This document shows positions 1-5,248 of a stretch of 6,318 nucleotides of DNA, one piece after another (the stretch's first letter is position 1; each line of letters begins with the position of its first letter). The stretch lies in contig CAMHER010000114.1 of the NCBI GenBank assembly GCA_946184215.1, forward strand, positions 1 to 6,318, given 5' to 3'. The notes under the pieces are model-generated. The model was given only the letters and a program-made list of their open reading frames with translations. It was not told where the DNA came from and did not search any database. Source of the DNA: an uncultured Clostridia bacterium. Its GTDB lineage: Bacteria; Bacillota; Clostridia; Oscillospirales; Oscillospiraceae. Made by a program: the position numbers and the translations under genes.

Positions 1-1586
1 TGCTCGAGTACGGCCAGCCCATGCACGCCTTTGACTTCTCCTGCGTCAAGGACGGCGAGATCCATATCCGCCGCGCCCGCGCGGGGGAGAGCATCACGAC
101 CCTTGACGGCACCGAGCGCAAGCTGACGGAAAACATGCTCTGCATCTGCGACACCGACAAACCCGTCGCCGTCGCGGGCGTCATGGGCGGCGCCAACAGC
201 GAGATCGTGGGCGACACCGCCATGGTCCTCTTTGAAAGCGCCAACTTCTCCGGCCCCAGCGTGCGCCGCACGGCCACGGCTCTCGGCATGCGCACCGACG
301 CCTCGTCCCGCTTCGAAAAGGGGCTGGACGTCAAGAACACCGAAAAGGCGCTTGAGCGGGCCTGCGAGCTGGTCGAGCTGCTCGGCGCGGGCGAGGTCGT
401 CCCCGGCGTGATCGACGCGGTGGCCGGCGAGATGAAGACCGCGACCGTGAAGTTCGAGCCGGACAAGATCAACGCCCTGCTCGGCACGGACATTGATCCC
501 GACACGATGAAAAAGATCCTGCTCGACCTCGGCTTTGCCTTTGACGGCGAGACGATCCTTGTTCCCTCCTGGCGAGGCGACGTGGAGCACTACTCCGACA
601 TCGCCGAGGAGGTTGCCCGCTTCTACGGCTATAACGAGATCCCCACGCGCTTCACCGGCACCGTCTCCACCTGCGGCGGCTTTACGGGCGAGCAGCAGTG
701 CGAGCGCCGTGTGGGCGAGATCTGCCGCAGCCTGGGGCTGGACGAGATCATCACCTATTCCTTCATCAGCCCGACCTATTACGACAAGATCCGTCTCCCG
801 GCCTCTTCTCCGCTGCGCGACAGCCTGAAGATTCTCAACCCCCTGGGCGAGGACACCTCGATCATGCGCACCACGATCCTGCCCTCGATGCTGGAGATCC
901 TGACGCGCAACTACAACTTCCGCAACAAATCCGCCGCCTTCTACGAAATCGGCAAGATCTACTTCAAGCGTCCCGACGGCCTCGCCGACGAGCCGAAGAT
1001 CGTCTCCCTCGGCGCCTACGGCGAGGGGATCGACTTCTTTGCGCTCAAGGGCTGGGTCGAGGAGCTGCTCTATACGCTCTGCACGGGTAAAATGCACTTT
1101 GCCGCGTCGCACGATAACCCGTCCTACCATCCCGGCCGCTGCGCCGAGGTGTTCCTGGACGGCGACCGCGTCGGCGTCCTGGGGCAGATCCACCCGGCCG
1201 TGGCGGAGAACTACGGCGTCGATACGCCGCTCTACTGCGCCGAACTGAGCTTTGACGCGATCCTGGCTCACCGCGCGCCGCTTGCGGTCTACAAGCCGCT
1301 GCCGCGCTTCCCGTCCGTCAGCCGCGATATCGCCGTCGTCTGCGACAAGTCCGTCCCGGCGGGCGAGATGGTGGACTGCATCCTCGAAAACGGCGGGCAG
1401 TATCTGAAGGACTGCAAGGTCTTCGACGTCTACACCGGCGTGGGCATCGCCCCGGGCTTAAAGTCCGTGGCCTTCTCGCTGACGATGCGCGCCGACGACC
1501 AGACGCTCACCGACGAGCATGCCGAGGAAACGGTGCGCGCCGTCCTTGCCGCGCTGCGCGAGCGCTTCGGTGCCGAGATCCGCTGA
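1..1586 (+). CDS. pheT: Phenylalanine--tRNA ligase beta subunit, 5'-truncated
   Basis: PheT pairs with PheS in the cytoplasmic (alpha-beta)2 enzyme that charges tRNA-Phe; the beta chain carries the editing site and tRNA contacts. The frame is already open at base 3 and reads LEYGQPMHAFD, the conserved GQPxHAFD segment of the B3/B4 editing domain, so the start codon lies upstream and the Met at 21 is internal. About 527 residues remain of the usual 790-800. Counting from Met21, the B3/B4 domain continues through VMGGANSEI (54-62) and RFEKGLD (97-103). The B5 domain follows at about 142-208, ending in DIAEEVARFYGYNEIP. The catalytic-like B6/B7 core spans about 225-415. The C-terminal FDX-ACB (B8) anticodon-binding domain runs from about 424, beginning YKPLPRFPSVSRDIAVV. 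The gene ends normally at TGA 1584-1586. pheS is expected upstream but is not in view. I see no frameshift or missing domain and am very sure of the family. Confidence 0.97.
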   Translation, partial: LEYGQPMHAFDFSCVKDGEIHIRRARAGESITTLDGTERKLTENMLCICDTDKPVAVAGVMGGANSEIVGDTAMVLFESANFSGPSVRRTATALGMRTDASSRFEKGLDVKNTEKALERACELVELLGAGEVVPGVIDAVAGEMKTATVKFEPDKINALLGTDIDPDTMKKILLDLGFAFDGETILVPSWRGDVEHYSDIAEEVARFYGYNEIPTRFTGTVSTCGGFTGEQQCERRVGEICRSLGLDEIITYSFISPTYYDKIRLPASSPLRDSLKILNPLGEDTSIMRTTILPSMLEILTRNYNFRNKSAAFYEIGKIYFKRPDGLADEPKIVSLGAYGEGIDFFALKGWVEELLYTLCTGKMHFAASHDNPSYHPGRCAEVFLDGDRVGVLGQIHPAVAENYGVDTPLYCAELSFDAILAHRAPLAVYKPLPRFPSVSRDIAVVCDKSVPAGEMVDCILENGGQYLKDCKVFDVYTGVGIAPGLKSVAFSLTMRADDQTLTDEHAEETVRAVLAALRERFGAEIR

Positions 1587-1710
1587 AAAAGGAAGGAATC
1601 AACCGCATATTCCGCCACGTTTCGGCAAAATCGTTCCGATAAGCGGCAATCTTCCCCCACTTTGACGGAAAAACTTAAGAAGGAATCCGGGTTTTCCGCG
1701 AAAAATCGAC

Positions 1711-1738
1711 TTTACTTGACAAAATAATATGCTATAAT
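1711..1738 (+). promoter_or_regulatory. Extended -10 promoter for ireB
   Basis: The -10 hexamer is a perfect TATAAT at 1733-1738, preceded by TG at 1730-1731, which makes an extended -10 (TGCTATAAT). The best-spaced -35 is TTTACT at 1711-1716, 16 bp upstream and matching consensus at four of six bases. A perfect TTGACA lies at 1716-1721 but only 11 bp from the -10, too close for normal sigma-A use. Transcription should start near 1745 and give a leader of about 100 nt. Confidence 0.75.
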
Positions 1739-1775
1739 AAACGCATAGAGTTTCTTATGTTCATCAGATTTTATC

Positions 1776-1804
1776 TACCGCGGCGGCGCTTTGCGCCGGC
1801 GGTA
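1776..1804 (+). other. GC-rich hairpin in the ireB leader
   Basis: TACCGC (1776-1781) pairs with GCGGTA (1799-1804), and CGGCGC (1784-1789) pairs with GCGCCG (1793-1798). This gives two stacked 6-bp helices with a GG bulge on the 5' side and a TTT loop. GATTT (1767-1771) and AAATC (1810-1814) could extend it across an internal loop. No T run follows, so it is not a simple terminator, and the ribosome binding site stays outside the stem. Its role is unknown; mRNA stabilisation or a protein-binding site are possible. Confidence 0.6.
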
Positions 1805-1830
1805 TCATGAAATCAGGAAATCGGAAAAAG

Positions 1831-1835
1831 GGAGG
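1831..1835 (+). promoter_or_regulatory. ireB ribosome binding site
   Basis: GGAGG, within a longer GGGAGG, sits 8 nt before the ATG at 1844. This strong and well-spaced site fixes the ireB start codon. Confidence 0.85.
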
Positions 1836-1843
1836 AACCCGTC

Positions 1844-2086
1844 ATGGAAGATACGACAAGAAAATTTACCGCGCTTGACAGCAAGACCGAAATGAAGGAG
1901 ATCCTTTCGAGCGTTTATAACTCCCTGATGGTCAAGGGCTACAACCCGATCAACCAGATCGTGGGCTATATCCTTTCGGAGGATCCGACCTACATCACCA
2001 ACTACAACAACGCCCGCACGCTGATCACCCGTATCGACCGTGACGAGCTGCTGCAGGAGCTGGTCAGAACCTATCTGGCGAAGTAA
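1844..2086 (+). CDS. ireB: IreB family regulatory phosphoprotein (UPF0297/DUF965)
   Basis: The 80-residue product matches the IreB family (YrzL in Bacillus subtilis) over its whole length. In Enterococcus faecalis, IreB is a cytoplasmic dimer phosphorylated on N-terminal threonines by the PASTA kinase IreK; it negatively affects cephalosporin resistance. Family hallmarks seen are GYNPINQIVGY (32-42), LSEDPTYI (44-51), NYNNAR (53-58) and RDELLQELVRTYL (66-78). Thr4 and Thr5 in the flexible start (MEDTTRKF) are plausible phosphorylation sites, by inference. The start is set by a strong GGAGG. The gene has its own promoter and is followed 4 nt later by a strong terminator, so it appears monocistronic. 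In B. subtilis the homologue is followed by the ruvX homologue yrrK, and that neighbour is absent here. The family assignment is secure; the kinase partner is not in the window. Confidence 0.96.
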   Translation: MEDTTRKFTALDSKTEMKEILSSVYNSLMVKGYNPINQIVGYILSEDPTYITNYNNARTLITRIDRDELLQELVRTYLAK

Positions 2087-2090
2087 AAAG

Positions 2091-2127
2091 AAAAATACCG
2101 GGAAACGACAGTTTCCCGGTATTTTTT
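2091..2127 (+). terminator. Intrinsic terminator of ireB, probably bidirectional
   Basis: A perfect 16-bp stem is formed by AAAAATACCGGGAAAC (2091-2106) and GTTTCCCGGTATTTTT (2111-2126) around a GACA loop, ending in a T run at 2122-2127. It begins 4 nt after the ireB stop. The A-rich 5' arm gives a T run on the other strand, so the same structure can stop transcription of the convergent methyltransferase gene, which ends at 2168. Confidence 0.93.
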
Positions 2128-2140
2128 ATATTCTTCTCTC

Positions 2141-2164
2141 GCCTCCTCCAGGGGAGGCCTTTTT
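2141..2164 (+). terminator. Second, weaker terminator-like hairpin
   Basis: GCCTCC (2141-2146) pairs with GGAGGC (2153-2158) around a TCCAGG loop and is followed by TTTTT at 2160-2164. It would act as a back-up terminator for + strand transcripts just before they run into the 3' end of the convergent gene. On the - strand no T run follows it. Confidence 0.65.
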
Positions 2165-2167
2165 GCG

Positions 2168-3391
2168 TTATACCACCTGGAAGAGATAAAACTTCAGATA
2201 ATCCGTCTCCGGCACGCTCCACAGGATCGGGTGATCCGGCGATTGCTGCCGCGCCTCGATCTGCCGCAGCTCCACGCCCGCGTCCGCCGCCGCGCTTTTG
2301 AGCATCTTTTCAAACAACGCGCTCGGCATAAAGTGGCTGCACGAGGCCGTGGCGAGATACCCGCCCCGCGGCAGCAGCTTCATCGCGCGGTAGTTGATCT
2401 CCTTATAGCCGCGCTCGGCGCTCGAAACGGTTTTGCGCGATTTCGTGAACGCGGGGGGGTCGAGGATGATGAAATCGTAGGGCTTGCCGCCCTGCGCCTC
2501 CAGCGCCGGAAGCAGGTCAAAGATGTCCGCGGCGAGGAAATACATCTTTTCCGCCAGACCGTTGCGCGCGGCGTTGCGCCGCGCCATCTCCACCGCACTC
2601 TCGGACACGTCCACCGCTGTCACGTGCTCCGCGCCGCCCCTCGCGGCGTTGAGCGCAAAGGAACCGGTGTGGGTAAAGCAGTCAAGCACAGTCTTGCCCC
2701 TCGCCAGCCGCGCCACAGCCTGACGGTTGTATTTCTGGTCAAGGAAAAAGCCGGTTTTCTGCCCGTTTTCCACGTCTACGGCATAATAGATCCCGTTTTC
2801 GCAGATCTCCGTGACGGGGCTCTCGGGATGCTCGGCGCCCCACCAGCCCTTATACTGCTCCATCCCCTCCAGCGTGCGGATCGCCACATCGTTGCGCTCG
2901 AAAATGCCGGCGATCTCCTGGCCGTCCGCACGCAGCTCGTCAAGCAGCAGCGCTAAGAGCATGTCCTTGATCCGCTCCATCCCGACGGACAGCGTCTGCA
3001 CGACGAGTATATCCGAAAAGCGGTCGACCGTCAGCCCCGGAAAGCCGTCCGCCTCGCCGAAAATGACGCGGCAGCAGCCGAGCTCCTCCGGCGCCATCAC
3101 GCTTTTGCGGTAGCCCCAGGCATAGCGGATGCGCCGCCGCCAGAAGGCCTCGTCAAAGCGGTCGTTGGCATTGCGCGAGATAAGGCGCAGCCGGATCTTG
3201 CTCTCCCGGCTGACAAAGCCCGTGCCGAGATATTTTCCCTTTTCGCTCACCGCGTCGGCAAGCGCGCCGTTTTCGCATACGCCCTCTTCGCGCAGCACCT
3301 CCTCGGCATAGATCCAGGGGTGGCCGCCCTCGGCCCAGCGCGTGCCCTTGGCGGAGATAATGCATTTCGGATAGTCTCTGTCAGCTTTCAT
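2168..3391 (-). CDS. rlmI: RlmI-family class I SAM-dependent 23S rRNA (m5C) methyltransferase
   Basis: The 407-residue product has the layout of E. coli RlmI, which makes 5-methylcytosine at position 1962 of 23S rRNA. An N-terminal PUA RNA-binding domain spans about residues 9-75 and includes HPWIYAEEV (24-32). A linker domain follows with FPGLTVDRF (117-125), and the Rossmann-fold methyltransferase comes last. Visible motifs are QKTGFFLDQ (211-219), SAM motif I VLDCFTHTGSF (235-245), the acidic residue in AVDVS (259-263), motif IV LDPPAF (310-315) and SCSH (350-353), whose Cys351 is the likely nucleophile by family analogy. DHPI and PETDYLKFYL close the protein. The length is normal for the family (about 390-400). 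The ATG at 3391 is preceded by AAAGGG at 3402-3407, 10 nt away. The gene lies downstream of pncB on the same strand and may be read from it. The exact target nucleotide is inferred, and a different pyrimidine site is possible. Confidence 0.9.
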   Translation of the reverse strand: MKADRDYPKCIISAKGTRWAEGGHPWIYAEEVLREEGVCENGALADAVSEKGKYLGTGFVSRESKIRLRLISRNANDRFDEAFWRRRIRYAWGYRKSVMAPEELGCCRVIFGEADGFPGLTVDRFSDILVVQTLSVGMERIKDMLLALLLDELRADGQEIAGIFERNDVAIRTLEGMEQYKGWWGAEHPESPVTEICENGIYYAVDVENGQKTGFFLDQKYNRQAVARLARGKTVLDCFTHTGSFALNAARGGAEHVTAVDVSESAVEMARRNAARNGLAEKMYFLAADIFDLLPALEAQGGKPYDFIILDPPAFTKSRKTVSSAERGYKEINYRAMKLLPRGGYLATASCSHFMPSALFEKMLKSAAADAGVELRQIEARQQSPDHPILWSVPETDYLKFYLFQVV

Positions 3392-3401
3392 AGATCCCGA
3401 T

Positions 3402-3407
3402 CCCTTT
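3402..3407 (-). promoter_or_regulatory. Ribosome binding site of the rlmI-like gene
   Basis: Read on the - strand this is AAAGGG, 10 nt before the ATG at 3391. It stops one base short of the left inverted repeat at 3409, so the translation signal lies outside the inserted-looking element while anything further upstream lies inside it. Confidence 0.6.
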
Positions 3408-3408
3408 C

Positions 3409-3425
3409 ATACTGTTTTCTGATTA
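3409..3425 (+). repeat. Left terminal inverted repeat
   Basis: ATACTGTTTTCTGATTA is the exact reverse complement of 3600-3616. Its TTTTCTGAT core (3415-3423) also recurs in direct orientation at 3582-3590. Confidence 0.9.
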
Positions 3426-3447
3426 AAAGCGGACGCTTTTAATCGGA
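3418..3447. other. Hairpin at the left end of the element
   Basis: GATTAAAAGC (3421-3430) and GCTTTTAATC (3435-3444) form a perfect 10-bp stem around GGAC. Three more pairs, one of them T-G, extend it to 3418-3447. The stem overlaps the inner half of the left inverted repeat. No T run follows on either strand, so it is not a typical terminator. Confidence 0.7.
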
Positions 3448-3500
3448 GTCTAGTATCAGATGATGGGAAAAGTCTACCACACGAGCAGGAAAAAAGAAAG

Positions 3501-3565
3501 GACGGAAAACGAAACTTGTCCCTGTTCCCCTTGCAAGAGCAAAGGAAACAGGGACTAAGTCCGTC
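3501..3565. other. Long imperfect hairpin inside the element
   Basis: The core stem pairs 3518-3534 (begins GTCCCTGTT) with 3539-3555 (ends AACAGGGAC). Fifteen of 17 positions match, the other two being C-A mismatches, around an AAGA loop. Beyond an asymmetric internal loop, CTT (3515-3517) can pair with AAG (3557-3559), and GACGG (3501-3505) with CCGTC (3561-3565). No uninterrupted T run follows on either strand; the - strand is T-rich downstream, so weak termination of pncB transcripts is possible but not shown. Confidence 0.7.
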
Positions 3566-3581
3566 TCATGCGTAGCATGAC

Positions 3582-3610
3582 TTTTCTGATGAAAGATTAT
3601 AATCAGAAAA
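3582..3610. other. Fold-back at the right end of the element
   Basis: TTTTCTGAT (3582-3590) pairs perfectly with ATCAGAAAA (3602-3610), leaving an 11-nt loop. The right arm is part of the right terminal repeat, so the right end holds one direct and one inverted copy of the same core. It also contains the palindrome GATTATAATC (3595-3604). A 6-bp hairpin TCATGC/GCATGA (3566-3580) lies just before it. Confidence 0.6.
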
Positions 3611-3616
3611 CAGTAT
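3600..3616 (-). repeat. Right terminal inverted repeat
   Basis: TAATCAGAAAACAGTAT is the exact reverse complement of 3409-3425. Its last base is also the last base of the pncB stop codon (TAA, read 3618 to 3616 on the - strand). Confidence 0.9.
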
Positions 3617-5073
3617 TACAGCTTCTGCCCGCCCTCTTCCAGCAGCCGGTCCTTCAGCGCCATCAGCTTCTCGGAGAGGTCCACATAGTAGCCGTGTGGG
3701 TTCTCAAAGCGTTTGACCTCGGCCCAAAGCGTTGCGACCTGGGCTGCGCAATATGCCCGGATCTCCTCAAGCGAGGGCAGGTCATAGACCAGCTCGCCCT
3801 TCTCAAAGATGGGCACAAGCAGCTCGCGCGCCGAAAAATTCTCCATCGTCTTGCGCTTCCACCGCGCGTCCGGGTCACAGATCTCCAGCGGCCTGGTATC
3901 GTCCACGGTCTCATCGTGCAGGCAGATATAGTCCGCCTCGGCCATGCCGGTGGAGCGGTTATAGAAGCGATAGACCTTCTTGAAGCCCGGATTTGTGACC
4001 TTGCCGACGTTTTCGCTGATCTTGATCCTCGGCACAAGCGCGCCGCTCTCGTCCTCGACGGCGCAGAGCTTGTACACACCGCCGAACACCGGGCTGCTCT
4101 TCGAGGTGATCAGCCGCTCGCCCACGCCGAAGGAGTCGATCTGCGCGCCCTGCCGCAGCAGGTCCGCGATCAGCCATTCGTCCAGCGAGTTCGACACCGT
4201 GATCCTGCAGCCCGTCCAGCCCGCCTCGTCGAGCATCTTCCGCGCCTGCTTGGTCAGATACGCCATATCGCCGGAGTCGAAACGGATGCCGCAGGAGCGG
4301 ATGCCGAGCGGCTTTAAGACTTCGTTGAAGGCGCGGATCGCGTTCGGCACGCCGGATTTGAGGGAATTGTAGGTGTCCACCAGCAGCACCGCATTGGTGG
4401 GATAGCTGCGGCAGTAGGCAACAAAGGCGTCATACTCGCTGGGGAACATCTGCACCCAGGAGTGCGCCATCGTGCCCAGCGCCTTCACGCCGTAAAGCGG
4501 ATCGGAGACGGTGCAGGCCGTCCCGCAGCAGCCGCCGATATAGGCCGCCCGCGCGCCGACAACGGCGCCGGCGATCCCCTGGGCCCGGCGGGAGCCAAAC
4601 TCCATCACTGCCCGCCCCTCGGCTGCGCGGCATACGCGGTTGGCCTTTGTCGCAACAAGGCTCTGGTGGTTGAATTCCAGCAGCAGATAGGTCTCGATCA
4701 GCTGCGCCTGGATCGCGGGAGCGCGCACGGTGATGACCGGCTCGCGCGGGAAGATGGGCGTGCCCTCCGGAACGGCCCAAACGTCTCCCGAGAAGCGGAA
4801 GTCTTTCAGATATTGCAGAAATTCCTCCCGGAAAATACCGCGGGAGCGGAGATAGTCGATATCCTCCGCGTCAAAATGCAGGTTTTGGATATAATCCACG
4901 ATCTGTTCCAGCCCGGCGGCAATGGCATAGCCGCCTCCGTCCGGCACATCGCGGAAAAAGACGTCGAAGCAGCAGATCTTGTCGCCGATCCCTGCGTCGA
5001 GATAGCCGTTTCCCATCGTCAGTTCATAAAAATCACAGAGCATCGTCAGATTGATGCCGTTGGCACTTTTCAT
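3616..5073 (-). CDS. pncB: Nicotinate phosphoribosyltransferase
   Basis: PncB converts nicotinate and PRPP, with ATP hydrolysis, to nicotinate mononucleotide, the entry step of the cytoplasmic Preiss-Handler NAD salvage route. The 485-residue product has the usual length of the Firmicutes enzyme. Motifs seen in order are LCDFYELTMGNGYL near the start (12-25), FFRDVPDGGGYAI (39-51), EFNHQSLVATKANR (133-146), EFGSRRAQG (158-166), GTMAHSWVQ (200-208), DTYNSLKSGVPNAI (233-246), IRFDSGDM (263-270), SNSLDE (294-299) and FGVGERLITS (315-324). His204 in the AHSW motif corresponds to the histidine that is phosphorylated in the family. The ATG at 5073 is chosen because AAAAGGAG (5083-5090) lies 9 nt upstream and LTMLCDFYELTM is the expected start. 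The gene has its own promoter, is divergent from galK, and its stop codon touches the inverted-repeat element. Confidence 0.96.
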   Translation of the reverse strand: MKSANGINLTMLCDFYELTMGNGYLDAGIGDKICCFDVFFRDVPDGGGYAIAAGLEQIVDYIQNLHFDAEDIDYLRSRGIFREEFLQYLKDFRFSGDVWAVPEGTPIFPREPVITVRAPAIQAQLIETYLLLEFNHQSLVATKANRVCRAAEGRAVMEFGSRRAQGIAGAVVGARAAYIGGCCGTACTVSDPLYGVKALGTMAHSWVQMFPSEYDAFVAYCRSYPTNAVLLVDTYNSLKSGVPNAIRAFNEVLKPLGIRSCGIRFDSGDMAYLTKQARKMLDEAGWTGCRITVSNSLDEWLIADLLRQGAQIDSFGVGERLITSKSSPVFGGVYKLCAVEDESGALVPRIKISENVGKVTNPGFKKVYRFYNRSTGMAEADYICLHDETVDDTRPLEICDPDARWKRKTMENFSARELLVPIFEKGELVYDLPSLEEIRAYCAAQVATLWAEVKRFENPHGYYVDLSEKLMALKDRLLEEGGQKL

Positions 5074-5082
5074 CGTTCCGCA

Positions 5083-5090
5083 CTCCTTTT
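5083..5090 (-). promoter_or_regulatory. pncB ribosome binding site
   Basis: Read on the - strand this is AAAAGGAG, 9 nt before the ATG at 5073, a near-perfect Shine-Dalgarno sequence that fixes the start. Confidence 0.85.
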
Positions 5091-5105
5091 GTCTGGATAC
5101 TTATG

Positions 5106-5134
5106 ATTATAGTCTTGCCGGAGGGCAAAGACAA
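5106..5134 (-). promoter_or_regulatory. pncB promoter
   Basis: On the - strand a perfect -10 TATAAT (5106-5111) lies 17 bp from a -35 TTGTCT (5129-5134), which matches TTGACA at four of six bases. The predicted start near 5099 gives a leader of roughly 25 nt, well placed for the AAAAGGAG site. The 17-bp spacer contains a dyad, listed separately, that could regulate it. Confidence 0.75.
5112..5131. promoter_or_regulatory. Candidate operator dyad inside the pncB promoter
   Basis: GTCTTGCC (5112-5119) and GGCAAAGAC (5124-5132) form an inverted repeat around GGAG with a single extra A in the right arm. It covers the spacer and touches the -35 of the pncB promoter, the place where a repressor would block RNA polymerase. 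A second small dyad, GACA/TGTC (5144-5153), lies 12 bp beyond. NAD-salvage genes are often controlled by NiaR or NrtR repressors, but I cannot match this dyad to either motif with confidence. The loop is too short of T-rich context to be a terminator. Confidence 0.4.
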
Positions 5135-5172
5135 GAACCGTCAGACATTTGTCAAAAAAAGCCCTGAAGCGG

Positions 5173-5199
5173 TTGACTTCACTTGCCTTTTGGTATATT
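5173..5199 (+). promoter_or_regulatory. galK promoter
   Basis: A -35 TTGACT (5173-5178) is followed by TATATT (5194-5199) preceded by TG at 5191-5192, an extended -10 at a short 15-bp spacing. The overlapping TATTCT (5196-5201) gives 17-bp spacing with a weaker hexamer. Either would start transcription near 5206, leaving a leader of about 43 nt before the ATG. Confidence 0.6.
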
Positions 5200-5234
5200 C
5201 TGATAAACGGTGAATTTTGCGAAATACGCTTTAT

Positions 5235-5239
5235 GGGAG
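5235..5239 (+). promoter_or_regulatory. galK ribosome binding site
   Basis: GGGAG lies 9 nt before ATG 5249 and 12 nt before the in-frame ATG 5252, which favours the first of the two tandem start codons. Confidence 0.65.
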
Positions 5240-5248
5240 ATATATATT

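Larger units (their letters stand above)
1587..1843. other. pheT-ireB intergenic region
   Basis: This 257-bp spacer holds no supportable gene. Its first part (1587-1700) has only weak dyads, for example GGAAT 1595-1599 with ATTCC 1609-1613, and CGGAAAAAC 1666-1674 with GTTTTCCG 1691-1698. Neither is followed by a T run, so no clear terminator for pheT can be named. From about 1701 it becomes AT-rich and carries the ireB promoter, a leader hairpin and the ireB ribosome binding site, each listed separately. Confidence 0.7.
3409..3616. mobile_element. MITE-like non-coding element bounded by 17-bp inverted repeats
   Basis: Perfect 17-bp terminal inverted repeats at 3409-3425 and 3600-3616 enclose 174 bp with no supportable reading frame. 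The block is visibly richer in A/T than the genes on either side and is packed with hairpins at 3418-3447, 3501-3565, 3566-3580 and 3582-3610. A TA dinucleotide sits symmetrically near both ends (3410-3411 and 3614-3615), which would fit insertion at TA as used by IS630/mariner-type transposases, with the repeat proper starting CTGTTTTC. No longer target duplication is seen outside. The element starts on the last base of the pncB stop codon and ends one base before the rlmI ribosome binding site. A non-autonomous mobile element is the best reading; a folded intergenic RNA or REP-type repeat is the alternative. Whether it is repeated elsewhere in the genome cannot be seen here. Confidence 0.5.

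Noticed and set aside
1666..1698. CGGAAAAAC/GTTTTCCG dyad as a pheT terminator
   Set aside because: The loop is 16 nt, the stem is A/T-rich and bulged, and no T run follows.
1716..1738. Perfect TTGACA followed by perfect TATAAT
   Set aside because: The spacing is only 11 bp, too short for a sigma-A promoter. TTTACT at 16 bp together with the TG extension explains the -10 better.
2231..2956. Long open frame on the + strand opposite rlmI (241 codons)
   Set aside because: It is antisense to a clear methyltransferase, its product is rich in Arg, His and Ala with no recognisable motif, and it reflects GC-rich codon use of the real gene.
3409..3616. CRISPR array or tRNA-like structure in the repeat-rich gap
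   Set aside because: There are no regularly spaced direct repeats and no cloverleaf; the structure consists of inverted repeats and hairpins only.
3568..4317. Open frame on the + strand starting inside the inverted-repeat element
   Set aside because: Most of it is antisense to pncB, it has no ribosome binding site, and the product has no recognisable domain, so it is not a transposase or cargo gene of the element.
5150..5155. Perfect TTGACA on the - strand upstream of pncB
   Set aside because: It is 38 bp from the TATAAT at 5106-5111 and has no -10 at normal spacing, so TTGTCT at 5129-5134 is the better -35.
5210..5248. GTG at 5210 as an upstream in-frame galK start
   Set aside because: It has no ribosome binding site and lies only a few bases after the predicted transcription start, whereas ATG 5249 has GGGAG at good spacing. 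It would lengthen the unusually short N-terminus by 13 residues, so N-terminal data could revive it.
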